A stretch of 17,516 nt of DNA, from positions 1-17,516 of the forward strand of contig CAUJEQ010000221.1 in the NCBI GenBank assembly GCA_963169135.1, in the 5' to 3' direction. Under the pieces are notes generated by a model. That model did not search any database. It worked only from the letters and a program-made list of their open reading frames with translations, and was not told the origin of the DNA. The position numbers were made by a program, and so were the translations under genes. This document shows, one piece after another, positions 1 to 6,398 of this stretch (position 1 is the stretch's first letter; the number at the start of each line of letters is the position of its first letter). The DNA is from Chloroflexota bacterium (GTDB lineage Bacteria > Chloroflexota > Dehalococcoidia > Tepidiformales > Tepidiformaceae).

Positions 1-787
1 AGGGCTCGTAGAAGATCGACCCCAGGAACGCGTGGATCGGCACCAGCGCGAACAGGTAAAACAACCGCACAGGGTGGGGCAGGTTCCAGGCCGTCGGGTT
101 CGCGCCCACCACCGGCCACCAGTAGTGGATCCCGGCGAACAAGAACAGCCCGTAACCCAGGTAATGCAGCCACTCGTTTTCGAGCGAGACCCGGAACGCC
201 GGCGAGACGTACCACGCGATCGGCACCACCGCGAACAGCCCCAGCCCGACCACCGGGTTCGTGAAACCCCGGAACGGTTTCGAATGCAACACCGGGTAGA
301 TGAGCCGCTCCCGCCGCACTGCGCCCGCGCTCACGAGGAGCAGCGTCATCGGCGCGCCAAGCAGCAGAAGCGGCGGCGCGATCGTCACGAGGATGAAGTG
401 CTGGATCATATGCACGAACAGGAACACCCGGCTGTATGCCGCCAGCGGCCCGAACACCGTGAGCACGACCAGCCCGATCCCGCCCATGAAGACCCACATG
501 CGCCACGCAGGGAACAGCCGCCCCCGGCCGGTCGCCCGGGCCTTGCGCCACCTCAGGAAGTACGCCGCGGCGATCGAAAGTAGGAAGTACACGGGTAGCG
601 GCTCGATCGCCACCGTGAACAAGACGTCCGGGAACTCCGGTGGCGGTACGTTCGCAATCGTACAAACGAAGATGAACCCCACCCCGCCCGTCGCCGCCCC
701 GCTCCGCAACAGCAAGGTGAACAGCGCCGCCCCGGCCAGCCCAACCAGCCACCAGAACCCGAACACCCGCGGAGTGATCGCCGCCAT
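1..787 (-). CDS. ctaG: Cytochrome c oxidase assembly factor CtaG (caa3 type), C-terminus cut by window edge
   Basis: A polytopic membrane protein of the caa3_CtaG family, which helps deliver copper to the oxidase (established for the family). The frame is open from the start codon to the window edge, giving 262 codons with no stop, so the C-terminus is missing. Hydrophobic segments lie at about residues 10-28, 55-78, 97-117, 122-155, 178-195, 207-224 and 240-258. The family signature HMIQH at residues 126-130, followed by IAPPLLLLGAP (136-146), is clearly visible, as is the later WLHYLGY stretch with histidines at 208, 221, 238 and 252. I chose the ATG at 787 because GGGAG lies 8 nt upstream of it; an in-frame ATG at 793 would add two residues. 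The gene is on the same strand as the esterase behind it, across a 122-nt gap, so it may have its own promoter. The family call is firm; oxidase specificity is inferred. Confidence 0.88.
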   Translation of the reverse strand, partial: MAAITPRVFGFWWLVGLAGAALFTLLLRSGAATGGVGFIFVCTIANVPPPEFPDVLFTVAIEPLPVYFLLSIAAAYFLRWRKARATGRGRLFPAWRMWVFMGGIGLVVLTVFGPLAAYSRVFLFVHMIQHFILVTIAPPLLLLGAPMTLLLVSAGAVRRERLIYPVLHSKPFRGFTNPVVGLGLFAVVPIAWYVSPAFRVSLENEWLHYLGYGLFLFAGIHYWWPVVGANPTAWNLPHPVRLFYLFALVPIHAFLGSIFYEP

Positions 788-909
788 GCGCATCACTCCC
801 AGTGTCGAGATTGGCGTACGCGGGGGCAACTGGCGCCCGGTAGGGACCAGCGAGCCGCGACCGTGGACCCTTGGGAGCGTGGCAGGTACCTCCCTCCAAC
901 GGCCAACCC
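788..909. other. Intergenic stretch between the esterase and ctaG
   Basis: A 122-nt gap upstream of ctaG and downstream of the esterase stop. It contains the GGGAG ribosome binding site of ctaG at about 796-800 and two short palindromes, GCGTACGC near 815-822 and AGGTACCT near 885-892. I see no open frame with coding character, no tRNA fold and no convincing terminator. Confidence 0.5.
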
Positions 910-1935
910 CTACTCCCGCGGGTTCGCCTCGAAAAACGCCCACGCGATCTCCGGCGCCGAAATCTCTTTCGTCGTCGTACCCAGCCGCTCGATCGTCAGC
1001 CCGCCCGGCCAAGTGTGCCCGCCGCCTTCGATCACGTAATGCCCTGTCGGGGCGTCGCACCCCGGGTACTCCCGGAAGACGACCGTCCCGGTGATGCGCG
1101 TCTCCGCCGGTGCGCCCTCGCAGCCGTTGAACTCCGCCCAGCCCTCCATCAGTGCCGGCACCCCCGCAAACGGCCCCCCGGTCGGTGCGAGGATCCCTGC
1201 TTCATACGGCACAATCCGGTCATCCGTGCCATGGAACTCGATGAACGGCACCGGTTCGCCGCACAGGTCGCTCGCCCCGGTCATCCCTGCTACCGGCGCC
1301 ACTGCCGCCACTACGTCGCCCGCAGCGCACGCCAGCGCCGCCGACATGAACCCGCCGTTCGACATCCCGGTGGCGTACACGCGGTCGGCATCCACACAAG
1401 CGAGCCGCGAAATCTCCGCCACCAGGTCCTTCGTGAACGCGATGTCGTTCACCCCTGGGTTCCACAGCCAGGCACGATTGATGCCGTCCGGGCTCGCCAC
1501 CAGGAACCCTTCGCGCTCGGCGATGGGGACGAGCCCGGAGTAGAGGTGCTGCTGCTCTCCGTTGCTTCCCAGCCCGTGGAAGTTCAGCACCAGCGGGACC
1601 GCGCGCGCTCCGTCGTAGCCTGGCGGCACGTAGAGCAGGTACGTCCGGCCGGTACCGCCCGAGACGACCGACAGCGAGCTGGTCTTGCCGGGTGCGATAG
1701 CCGGGTTCGAACCGCCCGCGCAGGCGGCCGGCGGCGGGGCGGCAGTCGCCGCTGGCGTCGCGGTCTCGTCCACTGTGGGGCTTGCCGAGGGCGCAACCGG
1801 CGATTCCTGTCCGGCCGGCGTGCTGGCATCTCCCGTCACCCCGGAGCCGGGCCCCTCCTGGTCGCCGCACGCCACCCCGGCGAGCCCCAGCATGGCTGCC
1901 AGCACCAGCACTGCCGATGCGCCCCACGACATCAT
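910..1935 (-). CDS. Secreted lipoprotein esterase, PHB depolymerase/LpqC-like (alpha/beta hydrolase)
   Basis: 341 residues from the ATG at 1935. The N-terminus has a hydrophobic run ending in LAGVAC with Cys23, a plausible lipobox, followed by a Thr/Ser/Pro/Ala-rich linker to about residue 72. The rest is an alpha/beta-hydrolase of the PHB depolymerase/feruloyl esterase group (COG3509-like): NFHGLGSNG as oxyanion loop (about 118-126), GMSNGG with nucleophile Ser192, GTDDRIVPY with acid Asp239, and GGGHTWPGG with His307. Such enzymes cleave polyester or aromatic ester bonds outside the membrane; the real substrate cannot be read here. A longer form could start at GTG 1998, directly after the rsfS stop, but it would put 21 polar residues before the signal peptide. 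The -10 box TACACT six nt before 1935 supports the short start. The lipobox has Gly at -3, which is tolerated but not ideal. Confidence 0.85.
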   Translation of the reverse strand: MMSWGASAVLVLAAMLGLAGVACGDQEGPGSGVTGDASTPAGQESPVAPSASPTVDETATPAATAAPPPAACAGGSNPAIAPGKTSSLSVVSGGTGRTYLLYVPPGYDGARAVPLVLNFHGLGSNGEQQHLYSGLVPIAEREGFLVASPDGINRAWLWNPGVNDIAFTKDLVAEISRLACVDADRVYATGMSNGGFMSAALACAAGDVVAAVAPVAGMTGASDLCGEPVPFIEFHGTDDRIVPYEAGILAPTGGPFAGVPALMEGWAEFNGCEGAPAETRITGTVVFREYPGCDAPTGHYVIEGGGHTWPGGLTIERLGTTTKEISAPEIAWAFFEANPRE

Positions 1936-1941
1936 CCGCGC

Positions 1942-1947
1942 AGTGTA
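1942..1947 (-). promoter_or_regulatory. -10 box TACACT, esterase (leaderless type)
   Basis: TACACT on the minus strand ends 6 nt before the ATG at 1935, so transcription would start at or beside the start codon. No clear -35 is seen. The same arrangement recurs at six other genes in the window, which raises confidence in each. Confidence 0.5.
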
Positions 1948-1998
1948 CCTCTCGCCCCAGCCACCGCCAGGAGCCGGAGACGATCGACCACCGGCCAC

Positions 1999-2346
1999 CT
2001 AATCCGCGAACCGCACCACCGGGCTCGTCCGGCCCCAGAGGTCTTCGAGCCGGTAGTACTGCCGCCGCTCGGGAGAGAAGATGTGCACGATGATGTCGCC
2101 GAAGTCCAGCAGCATCCAGCCGCTGTCTGGCGTGCCTTCCTTGTGCCGCAACTCGACACCCTCCGGCCCCAGGTCGCTCTCCAGGTACTCCGCGAGCGCG
2201 TTGAACTGGAGTGGCGATTGCGCCGTCGCAATGACAAAGTAGTCAGTGAAGGTCGCGTTCTTTGAGATGTCGATCAGGGCGATGTCAAGCGCCTTCCGGT
2301 CCGAGAGGACATCGACGGCCCGTTGCGCCAGGGTTTCCGAATCCAG
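1999..2346 (-). CDS. rsfS: Ribosome silencing factor RsfS, probable CTG start
   Basis: A RsfS/Iojap/YbeB-family protein of 115 residues, the usual family length. It binds ribosomal protein uL14 and blocks subunit joining in starved cells (established for the family). The diagnostic blocks are LTQ-like N-terminal helix, DISKNATFTDYFVIATAQS, the GVELRHKEG stretch, WMLLDFGDIIVHIF and the C-terminal ERRQYYRLEDLW. No ATG, GTG or TTG lies in frame near the expected N-terminus. A CTG at 2346 is preceded by AAGGAG with 7-nt spacing and gives the start (M)DSETLAQRAV, matching the usual family beginning. The only other starts lie far upstream inside mnmA and would add about 200 unrelated residues. The gene is divergent from mnmA, and a 7-bp hairpin sits immediately before the ribosome binding site. 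Identity is certain; the CTG start is inference. Confidence 0.93.
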   Translation of the reverse strand: MDSETLAQRAVDVLSDRKALDIALIDISKNATFTDYFVIATAQSPLQFNALAEYLESDLGPEGVELRHKEGTPDSGWMLLDFGDIIVHIFSPERRQYYRLEDLWGRTSPVVRFAD

Positions 2347-2353
2347 AAGCGCT

Positions 2354-2359
2354 CTCCTT
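2354..2359 (-). promoter_or_regulatory. Ribosome binding site deciding the rsfS start
   Basis: AAGGAG on the minus strand, 7 nt before the CTG at 2346. It is one of the strongest Shine-Dalgarno matches in the window, and it is the main reason to accept a CTG start for rsfS. Confidence 0.7.
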
Positions 2360-2378
2360 GTCCGGTACGAGACCGGAC
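2360..2378. promoter_or_regulatory. Perfect 7-bp inverted repeat between rsfS and mnmA
   Basis: GTCCGGT, a 5-nt spacer, then ACCGGAC. One flanking G-T wobble and one further A-T pair could extend the stem to 9. It lies directly upstream of the rsfS ribosome binding site and 22 nt before mnmA. In an rsfS leader it would form an RNA hairpin beside the Shine-Dalgarno; as DNA it could be a shared operator for the divergent pair. Its role is unknown. Confidence 0.6.
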
Positions 2379-2400
2379 GAAAGGAATGGTACCACAGGCT

Positions 2401-3492
2401 ATGAAGCGCCCCCGCGTGGTCGTCGGTATGTCCGGCGGAGTCGATAGTTCGGTCGCCGCTGCGCTGCTGCACGAGCAGGGCTACGAGGTCATCGGTGTCA
2501 CCATGCGCCTCTGGACCGAAGAGCGCCCCGAGGAGTTCAGCGGCCACCAGCAGTGCTGCAGTGTCGAGGACATCGACGACGCGCGCCGTGTCGCCGGCCA
2601 GCTTGGCATCCGCCACTACGTCATGAACTTCGAACAGGAGTTCCGGCAGCACGTCGTTGAGCCCTTCGTCGCCGAATATGCGGCGGGCCGAACCCCCAAC
2701 CCCTGCGTTCGCTGCAACGAGCACATCAAGTACCGTGCCCTCCTCGACCGCCTGCCCGCCCTCGAAGCCGATTACGTCGCCACCGGTCATTACGCCCGCG
2801 TCGAAGCGGTGGAAGGGGACTTCGCCCGCTACCGCCTCCTCCGCGGCATCGACCCCGCCAAGGACCAGTCCTACGTCCTCTACATGCTCGGCCAGGAACA
2901 GCTCTCCCACCTCCTGCTCCCCATCGGCGGCCTGACCAAGGACGAGGTGCGCGCCCACGCCCGCCGCCTCGGCCTCGACGTGGCCGCTAAGCCCGATAGC
3001 GTCGAGATCTGCTTCGTCCCCGGCAACGATTACCGCGCCTTTGTCGAACAGCGTCTTGAGATGGCGCCCGGCGAGCTACGGGACGCATCCGGCGCCCTCC
3101 TTGGCGAGCACCGCGGCGTCGCCGCCTACACCCTCGGCCAGCGCAAGGGTCTCGGCGTCGCCGTCGGTGAACCGCGTTTCGTCACCGAAATCGACGTGCA
3201 GCGCAACATCGTCACCATCGGCCCCGAAGACGACCTCTTCACGGACACGGCCGAGGTGGCCGAGGTCACCTGGATCGCCGGGGCCGCCCCCGCTCCCGGC
3301 AGCCCGATCCAGGCGAAGGCCCGCTACAAGGCCGAACCCGCGACCGCCGCCATTGTCGAAGCGGATGGCACCCGCGCCGTGATCCGCTTCGAGCGCCGCC
3401 AGCGCGCGCTCACCCCCGGACAGGCCATCGCCTTCTACCGCGGCGACGAAGTCCTCGGCGGCGGCACGATCGAACGCTCCCGCCGCTCGTAG
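2401..3492 (+). CDS. mnmA: tRNA-specific 2-thiouridylase MnmA
   Basis: 363 residues, typical for MnmA, which makes the 2-thio group of U34 in Lys, Glu and Gln tRNAs from ATP and a persulfide sulfur relay. The PP-loop SGGVDSS lies at residues 11-17. NPCVRCN at 100-106 carries the first catalytic Cys (102), and VEICFVPGNDYR carries the second (204). RGIDPAKDQSYVLYML at 148-163 is the tRNA-binding signature, and the C-terminal beta-barrel ends in the RFERRQRALTPGQ block. I chose ATG 2401 because it puts four residues before the first strand; ATG 2386 is in frame and would add five residues. No ideal ribosome binding site serves 2401, as AAAGGA lies about 15 nt upstream. The gene is divergent from rsfS and convergent with the hydratase gene. 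All key residues are present. Confidence 0.96.
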   Translation: MKRPRVVVGMSGGVDSSVAAALLHEQGYEVIGVTMRLWTEERPEEFSGHQQCCSVEDIDDARRVAGQLGIRHYVMNFEQEFRQHVVEPFVAEYAAGRTPNPCVRCNEHIKYRALLDRLPALEADYVATGHYARVEAVEGDFARYRLLRGIDPAKDQSYVLYMLGQEQLSHLLLPIGGLTKDEVRAHARRLGLDVAAKPDSVEICFVPGNDYRAFVEQRLEMAPGELRDASGALLGEHRGVAAYTLGQRKGLGVAVGEPRFVTEIDVQRNIVTIGPEDDLFTDTAEVAEVTWIAGAAPAPGSPIQAKARYKAEPATAAIVEADGTRAVIRFERRQRALTPGQAIAFYRGDEVLGGGTIERSRRS

Positions 3493-3637
3493 CTCCGAGC
3501 AACGTCCAGCACGCGCTGTCCGCATCACGACCGGCAGGCAACGGCACTACCTGATCGCGTGGGCGACTGCCGCTCCGAAATCTCTGCGCCTCCGCGCCCC
3601 CTGTTAACTCAACGCAACTCCCACTCCAAATGTCCCA
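3493..3637. other. Intergenic gap between convergent genes, with a CTCTGCGCCTCCGCG-type word
   Basis: 145 nt between mnmA and the convergent hydratase gene. No ORF, tRNA or classic terminator is evident. The stretch 3578-3618 reads as pyrimidine-rich repeats of CTSYGCG type followed by TTAACTCAACGC. It resembles, from memory, short words found dispersed between genes in many unrelated bacteria. I cannot confirm copies elsewhere from this window. Confidence 0.35.
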
Positions 3638-4465
3638 TCATTCGCCCCGGTACAACACGTCCCGCGACTGCCGGAACGCCTCCCAGCCCTGCTCCCGCAA
3701 CACCTTCAGATGCGGGTCCGGTTCCGCGGCCTGCGTCCCGAGGCGCTCGGCCAGCCCCGCGTCGGCCCGGTAGTCCAGCGCCTCGCGGAAGCCCGCCAGC
3801 TCGTACACGCGGTTCACCAGCAGCTTGTTCTGGCGGACCGCCTTCTGCGGCAGGGCAGCCATCTTCTTCGCCCAGTCCTCCGCGGTCGCCATCAGCTCAT
3901 CGCCCGGTACAACCCGGTTTACGAGCCCAAGCCGGAGCGCATCCTGCGCGTTGATGCGCTCGCCGAGCAGCAGCATCTCCTTCGCCTGCTTCAACCCGAC
4001 CAGGAATGGCGTGATCAGGATGGGCGGCCCGAATCCGTGCCGGATTTGGATCTCGCCCAGCACAGCGTCGTCTGCCGCGATAGTCACATCGCACATACCC
4101 GCGAGTTCACAGCCCTGCCCGACCGCGTAGCCCCGAACGGCCGCTATCACCGGCTTCGCCATGTTCCAGATCTTCAGGTTGATCTGCATGCCGCCTGGCG
4201 TGGGATCGCTATCGGGCGGAGGCGTCGATTGCAGGTCGCCGCCGGCGGAAAAGGCCCGCCCGGCTCCGGTCAGCACGATCGCCCGCACGTCGTCGTCGGC
4301 TTCCGCCTGCTCCAACGCCCACCACAGCCGGCGGTTGATCGACCAGTTCAGCGCGTTCAGCACCACCGGCCGGTTCAGGGTGATGACCGCGTAGTTCTCG
4401 CGCTTTTCGTACAACACGTCGTCCGGCGACGGCGGCGGGATCTCAATCTGTTGGGGGTTCGTCAA
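3638..4465 (-). CDS. Enoyl-CoA hydratase/isomerase family protein (crotonase fold)
   Basis: 275 residues with a crotonase core. AFSAGGDL at 71-78 and GYAVGQGCELAG at 112-123 supply the two backbone amides of the oxyanion hole. Glu120 aligns with the first catalytic Glu of rat mitochondrial enoyl-CoA hydratase (Glu144), but by spacing the second catalytic position (Glu164) is Gln140. The following GIPGAGGTQR-like segment is replaced by HGFGPPILITPFLVG. Simple hydration is therefore not assured; isomerase, dehydratase or other acyl-CoA chemistry is possible. The start is a TTG at 4465 with GGAG 7 nt upstream; no ATG precedes the conserved core at a sensible position. It lies 81 nt downstream of purM on the same strand, and the two have no obvious functional link. 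The fold is firm, the substrate unknown. Confidence 0.87.
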   Translation of the reverse strand: MTNPQQIEIPPPSPDDVLYEKRENYAVITLNRPVVLNALNWSINRRLWWALEQAEADDDVRAIVLTGAGRAFSAGGDLQSTPPPDSDPTPGGMQINLKIWNMAKPVIAAVRGYAVGQGCELAGMCDVTIAADDAVLGEIQIRHGFGPPILITPFLVGLKQAKEMLLLGERINAQDALRLGLVNRVVPGDELMATAEDWAKKMAALPQKAVRQNKLLVNRVYELAGFREALDYRADAGLAERLGTQAAEPDPHLKVLREQGWEAFRQSRDVLYRGE

Positions 4466-4546
4466 TGTGATGCTCCGGGTGTGAGATTTGTACCCGAAGC
4501 CTACCGGCCACGCACTCCCGGTGCGAATCCCACGCCTCTTCCAGGG

Positions 4547-5593
4547 CTACAGCCCGCGCAGCTCCACCGGCCGCCCGGTCCACTCCCGCACCCGCCCGAT
4601 CCGGAGCGCCTCCGGGATCGCCGCTTCCACCGCTTCCGCATCATCCGGCGAGACCATGAGCACCAGTCCGATGCCCATGTTGAACACTTCGTACATCTCC
4701 TCGGAGGAGACCTCCCCCCGCTGCTGGATGAGCTGGAAGATGGGCAGCACAGGCCAGGCCGCCGTGTCGAACTCGGCGGTCACACCTTCAGGAAGGATGC
4801 GCGGCACGTTCTCCACGTACCCGCCCCCGGTGATGTGCGCCATCCCGTGGATGCGCTCCATCACCGGCCCGACCTGCGTGTAATACGGCCGGTGCGTCGT
4901 CAGCAAGGCCTCGCCGAGAGATGCGCCGCGGAGCACCGCCGGCCGCTCTTCGAGCCGTCGCCGCGTGTCCTCCATCGGCTCGCCGTTGCAGATGTCGAGC
5001 ACCTTGCGCGCCAGCGAAAAGCCATTCGTGTGCATTCCCGAGCTTGGGATGCCCAGCAGCACGTCGCCAGCCGCCACCCTCGATCCGTCGATGATCCGGT
5101 CGCGCTCCACCACACCCACAATGAACCCGGCCAGGTCGAACTCGCCCGGCGGGTAGACATCCGGCATGTCGGCCGTCTCGCCACCCAGCAGCGCGCAGCC
5201 GGCCTCGGCGCAAGCCCGGGCCACACCCTCGACCAGCGTCTGCTTCTGCTCCGTGGTCAGCCCGTTCCCGGCAATGTAGTCGAGGAAGAAGATCGGCTCC
5301 GCCCCGCAGACCATGATGTCGTTGATGCTGTGCCCGAGGATGTCCGGCCCGCAGAGGTCGAGCCGGTTCGCCGCCAGGTGCAGCTTCACCTTCGTGCCGA
5401 TGCCGTCGGCACTCGCCGAGAGCACCGGGTCGCGGTACTTCTCCCCGAGCCGGAACAGCCCGCTGAACGGCCCGGCGTCGCTCAGCACTTCCGGCCTGCG
5501 GGCCTGCGCGAGGATGCCCGGCAGGCTCTTGGCAAACTTGCTCCGGGCGGCGATATCCACCCCGGCGGCGGCATAGGCGCGCGGTTCTGTCAT
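4547..5593 (-). CDS. purM: Phosphoribosylformylglycinamidine cyclo-ligase (AIR synthetase) PurM
   Basis: 348 residues, the usual size of PurM, which closes formylglycinamidine ribonucleotide to aminoimidazole ribonucleotide with ATP in purine synthesis. The glycine-rich ATP-binding motif SADGIGTK lies at 61-68, followed by GHSINDIMVCGAEP at 87-100, GGETADMP at 137-144, PSSGMHTNGFSLAR, and the C-terminal ITGGGYVENVPR and FNMGIGLVL blocks. I take ATG 5593 (MTEPRAY) as the start; an upstream ATG at 5620 would add nine residues not expected in the family. GGAAGG precedes 5593 at only 2 nt, whereas a -10-like TAGGCT lies 8 nt upstream, so initiation may be leaderless. It is divergent from the small membrane gene at 5666, with 72 nt between them. 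No other pur genes are in the window. Confidence 0.97.
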   Translation of the reverse strand: MTEPRAYAAAGVDIAARSKFAKSLPGILAQARRPEVLSDAGPFSGLFRLGEKYRDPVLSASADGIGTKVKLHLAANRLDLCGPDILGHSINDIMVCGAEPIFFLDYIAGNGLTTEQKQTLVEGVARACAEAGCALLGGETADMPDVYPPGEFDLAGFIVGVVERDRIIDGSRVAAGDVLLGIPSSGMHTNGFSLARKVLDICNGEPMEDTRRRLEERPAVLRGASLGEALLTTHRPYYTQVGPVMERIHGMAHITGGGYVENVPRILPEGVTAEFDTAAWPVLPIFQLIQQRGEVSSEEMYEVFNMGIGLVLMVSPDDAEAVEAAIPEALRIGRVREWTGRPVELRGL

Positions 5594-5652
5594 CACCTTC
5601 CAGCCTATCCTCCCGCGCACCTACCAGCCATGCGCCACGGCCTGCTTCGGCC

Positions 5653-5658
5653 TACACT
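5653..5658 (+). promoter_or_regulatory. -10 box TACACT, small membrane protein/moaC
   Basis: TACACT ends 7 nt before the ATG at 5666, and no Shine-Dalgarno sequence lies between them. It probably drives the overlapping 5666 gene and moaC as one leaderless transcript. Confidence 0.5.
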
Positions 5659-5665
5659 CTGCGCA

Positions 5666-5887
5666 ATGGCCACGGCGAAACACCCCCTCCGCCAACAGTT
5701 CGAGGCTGCCCGCCGCCGCGAGGCGTTCTTCAGCTTCCTCGCCGGCACCGGCATCGGCATCATCACGTTTGACACCTGGGTCTCACCCTGGAGCGGCGTC
5801 CCCGGCGGCCTCGCCGTTGGCGGCATCGTCTACGCGCTGGTCTTTGGCTACGAAACCCTCATGTGGCGGCGCAACCATGGCCGGTGA
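5666..5887 (+). CDS. Small two-helix membrane protein, function unknown
   Basis: 73 residues. A basic N-terminus (about 1-21) is followed by two hydrophobic stretches, about residues 22-37 (FFSFLAGTGIGIITF) and 46-63 (PGGLAVGGIVYALVFGYE), and a basic tail. By the positive-inside rule both ends would be cytoplasmic. The last 11 nt overlap the start of moaC in another frame, so the two are almost certainly co-transcribed and translationally coupled. I do not recognise a family. A role beside molybdenum cofactor synthesis is possible but nothing in the sequence shows one. The codon pattern resembles its neighbours, and the leaderless promoter in front supports it as a real gene. Confidence 0.72.
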   Translation: MATAKHPLRQQFEAARRREAFFSFLAGTGIGIITFDTWVSPWSGVPGGLAVGGIVYALVFGYETLMWRRNHGR

Positions 5888-6353
5888 ACTCTCCCACGTC
5901 GATGAGCGCGGCGCCGCCCGCATGGTCGATGTATCCGAAAAAGCCGAGACCGCCCGCACCGCCGTCGCCGAGGCCACCGTCCGCATGCAACCCGCCACCC
6001 TGGCGCTCATCCAGCAGAGCGGCATCGCCAAGGGCGACGTGCTCGCCACCGCCCGCATCGCCGGCATCATGGCCGCCAAGAAGACGCACGAGCTCATCCC
6101 CCTGTGTCACCCGCTCGCCATCACCGGCGTCACCGTCGACCTCGCCCCCGAGGGTGACTCCGCCCTCACGATCCGGGCGACCGTGAAGACCACCGGCAAG
6201 ACCGGCGTCGAGATGGAAGCGCTCACCGCCGCCTCGGTCGCCGCCCTCACCGTCTACGACATGTGCAAGGCCGTCGAAAAGGGCATCCGCATCGAGTCCG
6301 TCCGCCTCCTCGAAAAGCACGGCGGCAAGAGCGGGGACTGGCTCGCGCAGTAG
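5877..6353 (+). CDS. moaC: Cyclic pyranopterin monophosphate synthase MoaC
   Basis: 158 residues, normal for MoaC, which converts the MoaA product 3',8-cyclo-dihydro-GTP into cPMP, the first stable molybdenum cofactor precursor. The start is typical (ELSHVDERGAARMVDVS). The active-site segments are all present: AAKKTHELIPLCHPL (about 62-76), TGKTGVEMEALTAAS (about 104-118) and YDMCKAVEKG (about 125-134), carrying the Lys, His, Glu, Asp and Lys residues used by the family. The ATG at 5877 sits inside the end of the upstream membrane gene (11-nt overlap), and no strong ribosome binding site is seen, so coupling is likely. An earlier in-frame start would only add translation of that upstream gene's region. 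moaA and other moa genes are not in the window. The stop codon directly abuts the vapBC operator. Confidence 0.96.
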   Translation: MAGELSHVDERGAARMVDVSEKAETARTAVAEATVRMQPATLALIQQSGIAKGDVLATARIAGIMAAKKTHELIPLCHPLAITGVTVDLAPEGDSALTIRATVKTTGKTGVEMEALTAASVAALTVYDMCKAVEKGIRIESVRLLEKHGGKSGDWLAQ

Positions 6354-6354
6354 C

Positions 6355-6398
6355 TGTACGGACACCGGATGCCGTACACTTTTACCATGGCTGTACGG
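6355..6398 (+). promoter_or_regulatory. Candidate VapB operator: three TGTACGG/CCGTACA half-sites
   Basis: TGTACGG at 6355-6361, its reverse complement CCGTACA at 6372-6378, and TGTACGG again at 6392-6398 inside the first codons of the antitoxin gene. The spacers are 10 and 13 nt. The middle copy overlaps the -10 box. Ribbon-helix-helix antitoxins typically repress their own promoter through such repeated half-sites. The repeats are seen directly; their role as operator is inference. Confidence 0.65.
6375..6380 (+). promoter_or_regulatory. -10 box TACACT, vapBC
   Basis: TACACT ends 6 nt before the ATG at 6387 and overlaps the central CCGTACA half-site, so a bound antitoxin would cover it. 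No Shine-Dalgarno sequence is present, which fits leaderless translation of the antitoxin. Confidence 0.55.

Noticed and set aside
794..909. A T-box or riboswitch-like leader before ctaG
   Set aside because: Fragments such as GGTACC and AGGGTCC suggested a T-box, but the conserved antiterminator core is absent and no terminator/antiterminator pair forms.
1936..1998. The GTG start at 1998 for the esterase, adjoining the rsfS stop
   Set aside because: It would place 21 polar residues before the signal peptide, and the TACACT promoter lies inside that extension; ATG 1935 fits better.
871..2265. A 464-codon plus-strand frame across the esterase and rsfS region
   Set aside because: It is opposite two genes with intact catalytic or family motifs, and it is Arg/His/Pro-rich without structure.
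2347..2958. An N-terminal extension of rsfS by about 200 codons to an upstream start
   Set aside because: The extension is antisense to mnmA, which has complete catalytic motifs, and is not part of the RsfS family.
4480..4545. A tRNA-like 3' end (GGTGCGAATCCCACGCC)
   Set aside because: The T-arm stem does not pair, and no matching acceptor, D-arm or anticodon arm could be drawn on either strand.
3710..5887. A 725-codon open frame on the plus strand
   Set aside because: It runs antisense to the crotonase and purM genes and its product is His/Arg/Pro-rich without any family motif, as expected for a shadow frame in high-GC DNA. Only its end, in the same frame, is the real small membrane protein at 5666.
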